From NCBI RefSeq assembly GCF_003570885.1, contig NZ_QXJC01000007.1:62001-126000 (forward strand): 64,000 nucleotides of DNA. Reading direction: 5' to 3'. The position numbers and the translations under genes were made by a program. Every line of letters begins with the position of its first letter. Position 1 is the first letter of the stretch. The notes below the pieces were generated by a model. That model was not told where the DNA came from. It worked only from the letters and a program-made list of their open reading frames with translations, and made no database searches. This document shows, in pieces, positions 9,246 through 19,367 of the stretch. Source of the DNA: Simplicispira hankyongi (GTDB taxonomy: Bacteria > Pseudomonadota > Gammaproteobacteria > Burkholderiales > Burkholderiaceae_C).

Positions 9246-9689
9246 CTACAACCAGAACCCACGCTTGTTCACATTGGCAAGCAGCGCTGAGAGCGCACTG
9301 AGAGCCTCCGAATCCAGGATCTTCTCGGTTGTGCCATTGAGGGACGTTGGCAACTGGCTGCCGTGGATTTCCTTTGACTGCTTGAGAACCAGGTCTAGCA
9401 AACTGCTTCTTGGGAGGAGTATGTAGTGCACCTCGCAGTCCAAGCCATCAGCAAGCTTGGCCAGCGTCTTCAAAGAAATGCTTCCGTTTTCTTCTGCGTG
9501 TTCTAACTGGCGCACACCTTGGGCTGTCATGCCTGTTCTTGCCGCAAGAGCTGTCGAGCTCATACCCAGGGCAAGGCGGACGGTCTTCACCCATCCGCAT
9601 CTTGGTGTGGCATCGCGATGCAGCTTTGCAAACTCGCAAAACTGCCGATCAAGTTCTGCTAGGCGGGTGAAATCCAGACGGCTCTTCAA
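9246..9689 (-). CDS. Mobile mystery protein A-like HTH regulator
   Basis: A 147-residue protein with a central Xre-type helix-turn-helix (ALGMSSTALAARTGMTAQGV, then RQLEHAE) followed by SISLKTLAKLADGLDCEVHYILLP. That arrangement is characteristic of the family named mobile mystery protein A, which usually stands beside a Fic-domain partner, protein B. No Fic gene is present here, so the gene is an orphan or its partner was lost. The start at 9689 is TTG with no clear ribosome site, so the N-terminus is uncertain. The lower-GC base composition fits imported DNA. Confidence 0.72.
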   Translation of the reverse strand: MKSRLDFTRLAELDRQFCEFAKLHRDATPRCGWVKTVRLALGMSSTALAARTGMTAQGVRQLEHAEENGSISLKTLAKLADGLDCEVHYILLPRSSLLDLVLKQSKEIHGSQLPTSLNGTTEKILDSEALSALSALLANVNKRGFWL

Positions 9690-9840
9690 TTTTCACGGGT
9701 TCGTGGTGAGCAACTCAAAAGTTGCCAAAGTTGTATGACGAGACAACCTAAAGCATTCAATTCGCAAGTGACGCCGCCACGAGCGAGATAGCACTCTGAA
9801 GCCCGGTTATCTTCTCGCTTCTCGCTTCTCGGTTCCAAAT

Positions 9841-9874
9841 GGGACCAAATAGTCTCATAATTTCTCGACCAACG
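9841..9874. promoter_or_regulatory. Operator-like boxes upstream of 9878 gene
   Basis: GGGACCAA, TAGTCTCAT (9850-9858) and CGACCAAC occur in this order. The same three elements recur around 10630-10664 ahead of the Xre regulator. The shared pattern suggests a common binding protein. Confidence 0.4.
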
Positions 9875-9877
9875 ATC

Positions 9878-10312
9878 ATGCTGCGTGTGGAAAAAACTAC
9901 TCTCGGAACTTTTGGAGAGCCTGAGCTGGCAGGTCTCATCAACTCGCGAGGGTGGAAGTCAGTCTTGCCTGATGCCCTAGATGATCAGCGTCTCTTGCTG
10001 ATCTCAGATCAACTTCGCGATTTGCTTGCAGGCAAGGGTTGGGATACCAATCGGGGGCCCGGCAGCGCGGCACTACCGATCAGTCTATTACTGCTCTCGA
10101 AAGCTGGCGTAAAGCGGCAGGGCAAGGGACTGAATGTCGAGATGGGTACCTTGCATGAGGCCATGACCCTTCTCAGCGTTACTGTTGACAGAGAGATCGT
10201 GAGCCGGATGCTTCATCGTGAGGACGGCACTATCGGCTCGGAGTTGATGGAGAGCCTGCGCCTACTTGCTCAGAGCAACTCAGAGCCCGTCCTGCCTCCG
10301 TGCACCGCCTAA
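9878..10312 (+). CDS. Hypothetical protein
   Basis: About 144 residues; no family recognised. The sequence looks globular and soluble, with no signal peptide or membrane segment. ATG 9878 is preferred to ATG 9839 because the earlier start would place an operator-like TAGTCTCAT box (9850-9858) inside the gene. Similar boxes precede the convergent Xre regulator at 10309-10611, whose stop overlaps this gene's stop, so that regulator may control it. Confidence 0.5.
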   Translation: MLRVEKTTLGTFGEPELAGLINSRGWKSVLPDALDDQRLLLISDQLRDLLAGKGWDTNRGPGSAALPISLLLLSKAGVKRQGKGLNVEMGTLHEAMTLLSVTVDREIVSRMLHREDGTIGSELMESLRLLAQSNSEPVLPPCTA

Positions 10313-10611
10313 CCCAAAGTCAAAGCTTGGAGGTCAGCTGTCATGGTCTTGATGATTTCGTCGAAGGATGCCGGCTCCAGACCTTGGCAATACGCGGCCG
10401 CAATCAGTGTCATTGGATGGATCTGCAGGCTCTCAGCCAACCCTTCTATGGTTCGGATGCTTGGCAGTTGGTGGCCTTGTTCAACGCGGCTGATGTGTCG
10501 TCGGCTCGTCGCAAAAAGCATGTCTTCCTGGGTCACACCCCGTGCAGCGCGCAATACTTGAAGCGCGCGACCAAAGTCAGCTTTGGGTCGGAGTTGTTTT
10601 CGGGAAGGCAT
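10309..10611 (-). CDS. Xre-family transcriptional regulator
   Basis: A 100-residue single-domain regulator. The helix-turn-helix covers roughly residues 15-70 (RALQVLRAARGVTQEDMLFA, then RRHISRVEQGHQLPSIRTIE), the standard Xre/Cro arrangement. Its promoter region holds two direct GTCTCAT boxes (10658-10664, 10670-10676) and one inverted copy (ATGAGAC, 10630-10636), which suggests autoregulation. It is probably a control protein for the neighbouring 9878 gene, and could also act on the hsd operon, whose start is 400 bases away in the opposite direction. Confidence 0.8.
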   Translation of the reverse strand: MPSRKQLRPKADFGRALQVLRAARGVTQEDMLFATSRRHISRVEQGHQLPSIRTIEGLAESLQIHPMTLIAAAYCQGLEPASFDEIIKTMTADLQALTLG

Positions 10612-10629
10612 ATTCCCGATTTCCGCCCA

Positions 10630-10676
10630 ATGAGACCAATAAGACCACGACCAACTAGTCTCATTGCAAGTCTCAT
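10630..10676. promoter_or_regulatory. Putative Xre operators
   Basis: One ATGAGAC and two GTCTCAT boxes lie upstream of the divergently read regulator start at 10611. A matching GTCTCAT occurs at 9852-9858. Confidence 0.45.
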
Positions 10677-11011
10677 TCTAAGAAATTTCCTCATCGTCAG
10701 GAATCTGGGCTCGTTACGAAGCAAGCCCCCGGTGTGACCTCTGCGAAAGCATGCCCCCGGGGGCAACGTCCTTCGATCATGCGCGGGTCGAATATGAACA
10801 ACGGCGGAGAACACGGGTGAAACGCTATCGCCGGAAAGCATGTGTCGGGTAAGTCGCCATTCACATCGAAGCCATGTGCCGTCACACGCGTTGAATGAGC
10901 GCCGGTAACTGTATCCATCTGTGATCGTGACGGTAAGATGGGACGAGTGATTTCTTTGCGCCCGACCCACTCCTTTGGGTCGGGTTGTGCAGCCAAACTC
11001 TCTCCGTCTCC
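10677..11011. other. Region upstream of hsdM with a strong hairpin
   Basis: No gene is seen here. A perfect hairpin, CCCGACCCA-CTCCTT-TGGGTCGGG (10961-10984), lies 27 bases before the hsdM start. It is followed by TTGTGCAG and not by a T-run, so it is more likely a leader structure or protein site than a terminator. A palindromic CCCCCGGGGG occurs near 10754. Confidence 0.5.
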
Positions 11012-12565
11012 ATGCTCGACGACATCAAAAAAACTCTCTGGGCCACCGCCGACAAGCTGCGCGCCAACATGGACGCCGCCGAATACAAGCACCTGGTGCT
11101 CGGCCTCATCTTCGTCAAATACATCTCTGACACCTTCGCCGCTCGCCGTGCTGAGCTGACAGCCCGTCTCACCAACCCCGACGACGAATACTTCTACGGC
11201 GATGCTGATCCTGCCGACATCGAAGCCGAACTGGAAGACCGTGACTACTACAAAGAGGTCAACGTCTTCTGGGTGCCCGAAGGCGCGCGGTGGGAGGCAC
11301 TGCGCAACGCCGCCAAGCAACCAGATATTGGCAAGCGCATTGACGACGCCCTCACTCTGATCGAGGCCGAGAACCCCAAACTCAAAGGCATCCTCGACAA
11401 GCGCTACGCCCGTGCGCAGTTGCCCGATGGCAAGCTGGGCGAATTAGTCGATTTGGTATCCACCATCGGCTTTGGCGACGACCCTGCCGTGGCCCGCGAT
11501 GTGCTGGGCCAGGTGTACGAATACTTTCTGGGCATGTTCGCCAGTGCCGAGGGCAAGCGGGGCGGGCAGTTCTACACGCCTGCCAGCATCGTCAAAACCC
11601 TGGTGGCTATCCTCAGCCCCCACGAAGGCAAGGTGTATGACCCGTGCTGCGGCTCGGGCGGCATGTTTGTGCAGTCGGAGAAGTTCATCGAAACCCACGG
11701 CGGCAAGCTGGGCGATGTGAGCATCTACGGCCAAGAAGCCAACCCCACCACCTGGCGCCTGGCCGCCATGAACCTGGCCATTCGCGGCATCGACTACAAC
11801 CTGGGCCGCGAGCCTGCCGACACCTTCACCCGCAACCAGCACCCCGACCTGCGGGCCGACTACATCCTGGCCAACCCACCCTTCAATATCTCTGACTGGT
11901 GGCACGGCAGCCTGGAAGGAGACCCGCGCTGGGAGTTTGGCGACCCACCCCACGGCAACGCCAACTACGCCTGGCTGCAGCACATGCTGCACCACCTGAA
12001 GCCCACGGGCCGCGCCGGCATTGTGCTGGCCAACGGCAGCATGAGCAGCAGCCAGAACAACGAAGGCGTGATCCGCGCCGCCATGGTCGATGCCGATGTG
12101 GTCGAAGTCATGGTGGCTCTGCCTGGCCAGTTGTTCTTCAACACCCAAATCCCCGCTTGCCTGTGGTTCCTGGCCAAGCAGAAAAAGCAGCGCAAAGGCG
12201 AAGTGCTGTTCATCGACGCCCGCAAGCAGGGCCGCATGATCAGCCGCGTGCAGGCCGAGCTGACCGACGAGACCATCGCCCGTATCGAAGCCGTGGTGGC
12301 CGCCTGGCGCGGCGAGCCGGGCGCAGGCAGCTATGAAGACGTAAAAGGCTTTTGCCGCAGCGTGCCCCTGGCCGAGATTGCCCAGCACGGCCATGTGCTC
12401 ACCCCTGGCCGCTACGTGGGTGCGGAAGACGTGGAAGACGACGACGAAGCCTTTGCCGACAAGATGCAGAAGCTCACCGAGAAGCTGGGCGAGCAAATGG
12501 CCAAGGGCGCAGAGCTGGATGCGGTGATTCGGGCGAAGCTAGGGGGGCTGGGGTATGAAGCTTGA
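11012..12565 (+). CDS. hsdM: Type I restriction-modification methyltransferase subunit
   Basis: A 517-residue HsdM. It carries the usual N-terminal segment ([20 protein letters not shown]), the AdoMet motif [10 protein letters not shown] (near residue 210) and the catalytic NPPF motif (near residue 288), so it should methylate adenine at N6. The start at 11012 matches the conserved family N-terminus; an in-frame ATG at 10985 would add nine unconserved residues and overlap the upstream hairpin. It overlaps hsdS by 11 bases and begins the operon hsdM-hsdS-SIR2-like-small ORF-membrane protein-hsdR. Confidence 0.95.
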   Translation: MLDDIKKTLWATADKLRANMDAAEYKHLVLGLIFVKYISDTFAARRAELTARLTNPDDEYFYGDADPADIEAELEDRDYYKEVNVFWVPEGARWEALRNAAKQPDIGKRIDDALTLIEAENPKLKGILDKRYARAQLPDGKLGELVDLVSTIGFGDDPAVARDVLGQVYEYFLGMFASAEGKRGGQFYTPASIVKTLVAILSPHEGKVYDPCCGSGGMFVQSEKFIETHGGKLGDVSIYGQEANPTTWRLAAMNLAIRGIDYNLGREPADTFTRNQHPDLRADYILANPPFNISDWWHGSLEGDPRWEFGDPPHGNANYAWLQHMLHHLKPTGRAGIVLANGSMSSSQNNEGVIRAAMVDADVVEVMVALPGQLFFNTQIPACLWFLAKQKKQRKGEVLFIDARKQGRMISRVQAELTDETIARIEAVVAAWRGEPGAGSYEDVKGFCRSVPLAEIAQHGHVLTPGRYVGAEDVEDDDEAFADKMQKLTEKLGEQMAKGAELDAVIRAKLGGLGYEA

Positions 12566-13856
12566 TGCAGCGCATGCCGCGCCCGATTCGTGGGAGTGTC
12601 GCACCATTGGCGAGGCATGTGAACGAATCACCAGCGGCGGAACACCTAGCCGACGTGAGCCATCGTTCTATGAGGGGGGCAGCGTTCCTTGGGTAAAAAC
12701 GAAGGAACTGAATGATGGAGTCATTTTCGCAACTGAGGAACTGATTACCGAACGTGCGCTTGCTTCGTCCTCCGCAAAGCTACTGCCCGCTGGAACAATT
12801 CTGCTGGCAATGTACGGCGCTACCGTTGGGATGCTTGGGGTGCTGGGCAAACCTATGGCGTGTAATCAGGCCTGCTGCGCGCTCATTCCGAGCGCTGATA
12901 CTGATCGCGATTACCTCTACTACCAGTTGCTTGCACATCGCGAGCAGTTGCAAGGCCTTGCTACCGGAGCTGCTCAGCAGAACCTAAGTGGGGCACAAAT
13001 AAAGCAACTCGTCCTACCTTTCCCGGCGCTGGACGAGCAAAAGTCTATAGGGAAAATGCTTCGCATCTTGGACGACCGCATCACCCTCCTGCGCGAAACC
13101 AACGCCACCCTCGAAGCCATCGCTCAGGCCCTGTTCAAGTCCTGGTTTGTCGATTTCGACCCCGTGCGCGCCAAGATGGAAGGCCGCACGCCCGAAGGCA
13201 TGGACGAGGCCACCGCAGCGCTGTTTCCCGATGGGTTTGAAACGTCGGAGTTGGGGGAGGTGCCGAGGGGGTGGCAGGTCAGGCCACTCGACTCCGTCGC
13301 CAATTACCTCAACGGGCTGGCATTGCAAAAATTTCCGCCAACTGGCTCAGACGACCTCCCTGTCATCAAGATTGCTCAGTTGAGAAAAGGTGACGCGGTG
13401 GGGGCGGACTTGGCTTCGCGCGCCATCAAGCCCGACTATGTTGTGCAAAACGGTGATGTTTTGTTTTCGTGGTCGGGCAGCCTTGAAGTTGAGATCTGGT
13501 GTGGTGGAGAGGGGGCGCTGAATCAGCATCTATTCAAGGTCACGTCTTCGCAATATCCCAAGTGGTTCTATTACTTGTGGACACGACATCACCTCGATAA
13601 CTTCCGCCAGATCGCAGCCAGCAAAGCGACCACCATGGGTCACATTCAACGAAGTCACTTGTCAGCCGCTAAGGTAGTCGTGGGCTCAGATGCAGTGTTG
13701 GACAGTGCTAACGGCATTCTCAGTCCGCTCATTGATCGCATCGTTTCGAACGCCCTGCAAGCTCAAACCCTCTCCACCCTCCGCGACACCCTGCTCCCTC
13801 GCCTGATCTCCGGCCAGCTGCGCCTAGATGAAAACGTAGGAGCCATCAATGCCTGA
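12555..13856 (+). CDS. hsdS: Type I restriction-modification specificity subunit
   Basis: A 433-residue HsdS with two target recognition domains. The first, about residues 1-150, begins [20 protein letters not shown]. The first conserved spacer helix ([20 protein letters not shown]) leads into [20 protein letters not shown]. The second recognition domain begins near residue 230 ([20 protein letters not shown]), and a second spacer helix ends the protein ([16 protein letters not shown]). The recognition domains are AT-richer than hsdM and hsdR, as is usual for exchangeable specificity genes. Its end overlaps the next start by 8 bases. Confidence 0.94.
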   Translation: MKLDAAHAAPDSWECRTIGEACERITSGGTPSRREPSFYEGGSVPWVKTKELNDGVIFATEELITERALASSSAKLLPAGTILLAMYGATVGMLGVLGKPMACNQACCALIPSADTDRDYLYYQLLAHREQLQGLATGAAQQNLSGAQIKQLVLPFPALDEQKSIGKMLRILDDRITLLRETNATLEAIAQALFKSWFVDFDPVRAKMEGRTPEGMDEATAALFPDGFETSELGEVPRGWQVRPLDSVANYLNGLALQKFPPTGSDDLPVIKIAQLRKGDAVGADLASRAIKPDYVVQNGDVLFSWSGSLEVEIWCGGEGALNQHLFKVTSSQYPKWFYYLWTRHHLDNFRQIAASKATTMGHIQRSHLSAAKVVVGSDAVLDSANGILSPLIDRIVSNALQAQTLSTLRDTLLPRLISGQLRLDENVGAINA

Positions 13857-14868
13857 CATTCACCAATGGTCGGACATCAAGGATCGGTTCCAAGGTGGTG
13901 CGCTTCTCCTGGGGAATGGCGCAAGCTTGGCCGTGCACAAAGGCTTTGGTTACCCATCGCTTCGACAAGCTGCGGAAGACCAAGGGCACATTACTCCCGA
14001 GGTCGCCGGCGTTTTCAGAGCCTTTGGCAAGGATGACTTTGAGCTGGTGCTACGTCGGCTGTGGGAAGCAACCTTGGTCAACAAAGCTCTTGGTATCGAA
14101 CCTGGGCAGATCGAGAAGGCCTACCAGTTGGTAAGAAGTGCTCTCATTTCAACCGTGCGCGATATCCACATTTCGCACGATGACGCGAAGAGGCACTTCG
14201 CACCCATGTTTCAGTTCATGAAGACCTTCGACACGGTGTTCAGTTTGAACTACGACCTGCTGGTTTACTGGGCAATGATGGCCAGTCAGGGTAAGTTGAG
14301 ACGGTGGTTCAAGGATGGCTTCCAAGAAGGTGGCGTGTTCCGGGAGGACTGGGAAACTTTGCGGAAGCCGTACGGTGCAGACGGTACTACTTTGGTCTTC
14401 TATCCCCACGGCAGCCTTCTTACAGCTAGACGGGACGACTACACCGAGGGCAAATTAACGCTCCCGCTGGGAGGGGGCGCGACACTGCTGGATCGAATCC
14501 TCGAACTGTGGGAGACGGGGTCTGCGTCGCCTTTGTTTGTCAGCGAAGGTACTGCGGAGCAGAAGAAAAAGTCGATTGCTAACTCCAACTATTTGAGCCG
14601 AGTCTTTCGTGAGGCGCTGCCTAACGCTGGTGAATCTCTGGTGATCTACGGTTGGGCGATATCTGAGCAGGATGCACACATCCTTGGGCAGTTGCGATGT
14701 ACAGGTTCATCTCTGCGGCGAGTCGCGGTATCTGTGTACGGTGGCTCCCAAGCAAGCGCGCAGCAGGCGGAAGACGCCCTTGCAGCTGTTGGCGTGAAAG
14801 AGGTGTTGTTCTTTGACGCTGAGAGTCCAGGGTGCTGGATTCATCCCGAAGAGCCTCCTTCACCATGA
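13849..14868 (+). CDS. SIR2-like / DUF4917 family protein
   Basis: A 339-residue protein. It begins with a nucleotide-binding-like LLLGNGASLAV turn (residues 19-29), has FSLNYDLLVYW near residues 131-141, and a late LVIYGWAISEQDAHIL strand, the pattern of SIR2-like/DUF4917 proteins. Related SIR2 domains in phage defence break down NAD; that role here is inference. It is translated in a coupled chain: it overlaps hsdS by 8 bases, and its stop overlaps a 26-codon ORF as ATGA. It is thus locked into the hsd operon. Confidence 0.75.
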   Translation: MPDIHQWSDIKDRFQGGALLLGNGASLAVHKGFGYPSLRQAAEDQGHITPEVAGVFRAFGKDDFELVLRRLWEATLVNKALGIEPGQIEKAYQLVRSALISTVRDIHISHDDAKRHFAPMFQFMKTFDTVFSLNYDLLVYWAMMASQGKLRRWFKDGFQEGGVFREDWETLRKPYGADGTTLVFYPHGSLLTARRDDYTEGKLTLPLGGGATLLDRILELWETGSASPLFVSEGTAEQKKKSIANSNYLSRVFREALPNAGESLVIYGWAISEQDAHILGQLRCTGSSLRRVAVSVYGGSQASAQQAEDALAAVGVKEVLFFDAESPGCWIHPEEPPSP

Positions 14869-14945
14869 TCGCAGCAACTGATCCGAAGTCGGAGATCAAG
14901 CTGCTTGGCAGTTTAGAAACCGACTACCTGGAAGCAACCCTATGA
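14865..14945 (+). CDS. 26-residue ORF, translationally coupled
   Basis: This very short ORF begins MIAATDPKSEIKLLG. Its ATG overlaps the preceding stop (ATGA, 14865-14868), and its own TGA overlaps the next ATG (ATGA, 14942-14945). Overlap at both ends exactly fills the gap between two genes, which is hard to explain unless it is translated or is the remnant of a longer gene. No function recognised; there is no membrane segment. Confidence 0.5.
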   Translation: MIAATDPKSEIKLLGSLETDYLEATL

Positions 14946-15634
14946 AGTCTTGGACACTGGCGTCAGCTGGCAACGGCTTGGCTCTCGTGCTGGCCTTGCT
15001 GTCGCTTTGCACGATGGCGTACTTTGGCTACCAGTTCTACCTTGAACCAAAGCCTGATATCGCAAACGTGTTCACCGGCGCAGGCGCTGTTTCGGCCGCC
15101 TCTATTTCCGCACTTGTCGCCTTCCGTTCGGTCGCCATCGTGGAAGAGTCGCAGCGACCGTATCCCTATCCGTACATCGATATCAAGAGCCGTTATGGGC
15201 TGTCCCTCATCAAGATCAAGAATGCGGGCGGCTCAGCAGCGCATCGCGTTTATCTTGAATGGACTGACGGACCTCCATCGCTTAGGCAAGGGCCAAACAG
15301 CGAGGCGCAGCCACTGCAATTCGCAGGGGACGAGACGCAGGCAATCGCTGTCCTCATGCCTGGGGAAGAGCAAGCCACCATGCTTGGTGTGCATCACTGG
15401 GTTGCCGACAGGATCAAGGCTAACCCGCGTGAGCTGCGGGGACAGGTTGTCTATCAAGATGTCAAAGGCGATACCTGTCGGCTGCCGTTCTTTATCGACA
15501 CTTCCTTCTATCAATGGGCGCTTGCAGACGAAACTGAGCTGTTGAAGGCCCACAACGCCATGACTCACGTTCCAGACGTGCTGACTCAAATGAGCAAGTC
15601 ATTGGAGCAAATCAGCAAGAGCTTGAAGTCATGA
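14942..15634 (+). CDS. Membrane-anchored protein of the hsd operon
   Basis: A 230-residue protein with two likely membrane helices near the N-terminus, about residues 12-32 ([20 protein letters not shown]) and 41-62 (region of [18 protein letters not shown]). A soluble domain of about 165 residues follows, and the last 25 residues look helical. No family recognised. It is coupled to both neighbours by ATGA overlaps, the second with hsdR at 15631. Together with the SIR2-like gene it may form an accessory defence unit, with this protein holding the effector at the membrane; that role is a guess. Confidence 0.72.
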   Translation: MKSWTLASAGNGLALVLALLSLCTMAYFGYQFYLEPKPDIANVFTGAGAVSAASISALVAFRSVAIVEESQRPYPYPYIDIKSRYGLSLIKIKNAGGSAAHRVYLEWTDGPPSLRQGPNSEAQPLQFAGDETQAIAVLMPGEEQATMLGVHHWVADRIKANPRELRGQVVYQDVKGDTCRLPFFIDTSFYQWALADETELLKAHNAMTHVPDVLTQMSKSLEQISKSLKS

Positions 15635-18600
15635 CCGAAGACCAACTCGAACAAGAAACCCTGGCCTGGCTGCAAGACGTGGGCTACACCCACCGCTACG
15701 GCCCCGACATTGCTTTCGATGGGTCTTCGCCTGAGCGTGCCGACTACCGCCAAGTTGTTCTGCCCTTCCGGCTGCGCGAAGCCATCAACCGCCTGAATCC
15801 AGGCATTCCGGTCGCTGCCCGTGAAGACGCCATCAAGCAAGTCACGGATCTGGGCATCCCATCCCTGCTGTCGGCCAACCGCGCCTTCCACAAACTGCTG
15901 GTGGGCGGTGTTCCCGTCCAGTATCAAAAGGACGGCGAGACACGAGGCGACTTCGTGCGCCTGATCGACTGGGCACACCCTGAGAAGAATGAGTGGTGGG
16001 CCATCAACCAGTTCACCATCAAAGGCCCCCACAAAACCCGCCGCCCCGACATCATCCTGTTCGTCAACGGTCTGCCGCTGGTGCTGCTGGAACTCAAGAA
16101 CCCTGCCGACGAGAACGCCAACATCTGGAAGGCGTTCGACCAGATCGAGACGTACAAGGAGCAGATCCCAGATGTGTTCCAGTACAACGAGGTGCTGGTG
16201 ATCTCGGACGGCACCGATGCCTTGATGGGGTCGCTGTCTGCCAATGCCGAGCGCTTTATGGCTTGGCGCACGATTGATGGAGTGAACCTCGACCCACTGG
16301 GGCAGTTTCAAGAACTGCAAACCCTGGTGCGTGGCGTGCTGGCCCCGAAGTACCTGCTGGACTACATCCGTTACTTCGTACTGTTCGAGGATGACGGCCA
16401 ATTGGTCAAGAAGATCGCGGGCTATCACCAGTTCCACGCGGTGCGTGCGGCCATCGAAGAAGTAGTGGCGGCATCTCGCCCCGGTGCCTCCCGCAAAGGT
16501 GGCGTGGTGTGGCACACCCAAGGCAGCGGCAAGAGCATCACCATGACCTGCTTTGCCGCCCGTGTGATGCAAGAAGCCGCGATGGAGAACCCCACTATCG
16601 TGGTCATTACCGACCGCAACGACCTCGATGGGCAGTTGTTTGGCGTGTTCAGCCTGGCCCAAGACCTGCTGCGCGAGCAGCCCACCCAGGCTCTGACCCG
16701 TCCAGACCTACGCGCCAAGCTGGGCAACCGCCCCTCGGGCGGCATCATCTTCGCCACCATCCAGAAGTTCATGCCAGGGGAGGATGAAGACATCTTCCCG
16801 GTGCTGTCCGAGCGCAGCAATATCGTGGTGATCGCGGACGAAGCACACCGCACCCAATACGGTTTCAAGGCCACCCTCAAAGGCAAGCCCGGCGAAGAGA
16901 AGTACCAGGCGGGCTACGCACAGCACCTGCGCGATGCCCTGCCCAACGCCACCTTTGTGGGCTTCACCGGCACCCCAGTCAGTAGCACCGACCACGACAC
17001 CCGTGCGGTGTTTGGCGAGTACATCCACGTCTACGACATGCAGCAGGCCAAGGAAGATGGTGCCACTGTGGCCATCTACTACGAGTCGCGCCTGGCCAAG
17101 CTGCGACTCAAAGACGAAGACCTGCCCAGCATTGACGATGAAGTGGACGAGCTGGCTGAGGACGAAGAAGAAAGCCAACAGGCCAAGCTCAAAAGCCGCT
17201 GGGCCGCCCTGGAAAAGATCGTCGGCGCAGAACCCCGTGTGGCCAGCGTGGCCGCCGACCTGATCGCCCACTTTGAAGAGCGCAGCGCAGCCCAATCGGG
17301 CAAGGCCATGGTGGTGGCCATGAGCCGTGAAATCTGCGTTCACCTGTACGACGAGATCATCAAGCTGCGCCCTGACTGGCACGACCCAGACCCCGAGAAA
17401 GGCGCAATCAAGATCGTGATGACCGGCTCAGCCAGCGACAAAGCCCTGCTGCGCCCCCACATCTATGACGGCAAGGTCAAGAAGCGCCTGGAAAAGCGCT
17501 TCAAAGACCCGGCCGACCCTCTGCGCCTGGTCATCGTGCGCGACATGTGGCTCACCGGCTTTGATGCACCTTGCGTGCACACCCTGTACGTGGACAAGCC
17601 CATGAAGGGCCACAACCTCATGCAGGCCATTGCCCGTGTGAACCGGGTCTTCAAAGGCAAGCAAGGCGGTCTGGTGGTGGACTACATCGGGATCGGCAAC
17701 GAACTCAAAGCCGCCATGAAGGAGTACACCGCCAGCAAAGGCCGGGGTACCCCCACCGTGGATGCCCGCGAGGCGTACAGCGTCCTCATGGAAAAGCTCG
17801 ACGTCCTGCAATCCATGCTGCATGGCTGCGATTACAGCGACTTCCTGACCGGGGGACACCAAACCCTGGCACGAGCAGCCAACCACATCCTTGGCCTGCG
17901 CGAAGAAGGCGGCAAGGACGGCAAACGCCGATTTGCCGACACCACCCTGGCACTGACCCAAGCCTTCTCGTTGTGCTGCACCCTGGACGAAGCCAAGGCT
18001 GTGCGCGAAGAAGTTGCCTTCATGCAGGCTGTGAAGGTCATCCTGACCAAACGGGACATCACCGCCAAGAAGCGCACCGACGAACAGCGCGACGAAGCCA
18101 TCCGGCAGATCATCAGCAATGCTGTGGTGTCCGATCAGGTGGTGGACATCTTTGATGCCGTGGGCCTCGAAAAGCCCAACATCGGCCTGCTGGACGATGA
18201 ATTCCTGGCCCAGGTGAAGAACCTGCCCGAGAAGAACCTGGCCGTCGAACTGCTCGAACGGCTGCTCGAAGGCGAAATCAAGAGCCGGTTTGGCAGCAAC
18301 GTGGTGCAGGAAAAGAAGTTCTCCGACTTGCTGGGCAACGTGATCAAGCGCTACCAGAACCGCTCGATTGAAACCGCCCAGGTGATGGAAGAGCTGGTGG
18401 AGATGGCCAAGAAGTTCCGAGAGGCCGCCAGCCGGGGCGAGCTGCTCGGCCTTACCGAAGACGAAGTGCGGTTTTACGACGCACTGGCCACCAATGAATC
18501 AGCGGTCAAAGAACTTACCGACGAAACCCTCAAGAAGATTGCCCATGAGCTGACCGAGAACCTGCGCCAGAACCTGACGGTGGATTGGTCAGAGCGTGAG

Positions 18601-18738
18601 AGCGTCAGGGCCAAGCTGCGACTGATGGTCAAGCGGGTCTTGCGCAAGTACAAGTACCCGCCAGACTTGCAGGAAGAGGCGGTGGACTTGGTGCTGCGGC
18701 AGGCGCAGGTGTTTGGGGAGAGCTGGGGCGGCGGTTAG
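15631..18738 (+). CDS. hsdR: Type I restriction enzyme motor/nuclease subunit
   Basis: A 1035-residue HsdR. The PD-(D/E)xK nuclease core is visible at about residues 138-158 (RPDIILFV...LLELKNP). Walker A (HTQGSGKS) lies near residues 295-302, the DEAH box ([11 protein letters not shown]) near 401-411, and FTGTPVSS follows. The C-terminal helical part that binds the methyltransferase is present, so the enzyme looks complete. The start overlaps the preceding stop as ATGA. Its separation from hsdS by three inserted genes is not the ordinary hsdMSR order. Confidence 0.95.
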   Translation: MTEDQLEQETLAWLQDVGYTHRYGPDIAFDGSSPERADYRQVVLPFRLREAINRLNPGIPVAAREDAIKQVTDLGIPSLLSANRAFHKLLVGGVPVQYQKDGETRGDFVRLIDWAHPEKNEWWAINQFTIKGPHKTRRPDIILFVNGLPLVLLELKNPADENANIWKAFDQIETYKEQIPDVFQYNEVLVISDGTDALMGSLSANAERFMAWRTIDGVNLDPLGQFQELQTLVRGVLAPKYLLDYIRYFVLFEDDGQLVKKIAGYHQFHAVRAAIEEVVAASRPGASRKGGVVWHTQGSGKSITMTCFAARVMQEAAMENPTIVVITDRNDLDGQLFGVFSLAQDLLREQPTQALTRPDLRAKLGNRPSGGIIFATIQKFMPGEDEDIFPVLSERSNIVVIADEAHRTQYGFKATLKGKPGEEKYQAGYAQHLRDALPNATFVGFTGTPVSSTDHDTRAVFGEYIHVYDMQQAKEDGATVAIYYESRLAKLRLKDEDLPSIDDEVDELAEDEEESQQAKLKSRWAALEKIVGAEPRVASVAADLIAHFEERSAAQSGKAMVVAMSREICVHLYDEIIKLRPDWHDPDPEKGAIKIVMTGSASDKALLRPHIYDGKVKKRLEKRFKDPADPLRLVIVRDMWLTGFDAPCVHTLYVDKPMKGHNLMQAIARVNRVFKGKQGGLVVDYIGIGNELKAAMKEYTASKGRGTPTVDAREAYSVLMEKLDVLQSMLHGCDYSDFLTGGHQTLARAANHILGLREEGGKDGKRRFADTTLALTQAFSLCCTLDEAKAVREEVAFMQAVKVILTKRDITAKKRTDEQRDEAIRQIISNAVVSDQVVDIFDAVGLEKPNIGLLDDEFLAQVKNLPEKNLAVELLERLLEGEIKSRFGSNVVQEKKFSDLLGNVIKRYQNRSIETAQVMEELVEMAKKFREAASRGELLGLTEDEVRFYDALATNESAVKELTDETLKKIAHELTENLRQNLTVDWSERESVRAKLRLMVKRVLRKYKYPPDLQEEAVDLVLRQAQVFGESWGGG

Positions 18739-18785
18739 CCTGACTCCGGGGCGAACCGACGCGCCAATATTGATGAGCGCTTCGC

Positions 18786-19367
18786 TCAGGGATTCTTGGT
18801 ACCGTAGGCTTTCACGGCATCAAGCAAGCCCTTGGCGAGCGTGCGGATTCCTGTCAAGTCGTAGCTGCCGCCGATCTGCTCGTAGGCATAGCGGGCTTGA
18901 ATGAAGTAGTCCGAGCACTCGGCAAGAAGCGGTGCCAGCTGTTCTCCTGACGCCTCCAGAAACTCAGACTCAATAGCAGCCTGAGTAGGCAGTTCAAGAG
19001 ACGCAAACACATACGACAAGTTGTGCCCATGTGCCGTGGACATGATCTTCGCGGCCTTCACAAGACCATCCGAGGTCACGCCGCCGCCAACCGCGCCTCC
19101 CTCTGCTGCCTTTAAGCTGAGCTCAGCACAGAGCGCATAGTTGACGATCAGTGGGAATACGAATGCGTTCAGATCGACGCCCTCGGTTGTCCAAATCTGC
19201 TCTGCTGCCCTGTAGAACTGCTTGGCTGATGCCCAGATTCGACCATTCGGCCTGATCACTCCCGAAAACTCCCGGTTCTGCCTTGTACTGCTGCGGCTGT
19301 CTTTTCTTCTCGGCATATCTTGGAAGTGCTGATTAACAGGAATAGAAGAGATCTTTGTAAACAACAC
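18786..19367 (-). CDS. HEPN-like protein
   Basis: Up to 193 residues. The arrangement NYALCAELSLKA, then HGHNLSYVFASL, then YFIQARYAYEQ resembles HEPN-type four-helix proteins that accompany defence and toxin modules. A clear catalytic Rx4-6H pair is not obvious. GTG at 19367 overlaps the upstream stop as TAGTG; an internal ATG at 19316 (MPRRKD) is an alternative start. It is the second gene of a two-gene unit with 19367-20254 and converges on hsdR. Confidence 0.6.
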   Translation of the reverse strand: MLFTKISSIPVNQHFQDMPRRKDSRSSTRQNREFSGVIRPNGRIWASAKQFYRAAEQIWTTEGVDLNAFVFPLIVNYALCAELSLKAAEGGAVGGGVTSDGLVKAAKIMSTAHGHNLSYVFASLELPTQAAIESEFLEASGEQLAPLLAECSDYFIQARYAYEQIGGSYDLTGIRTLAKGLLDAVKAYGTKNP

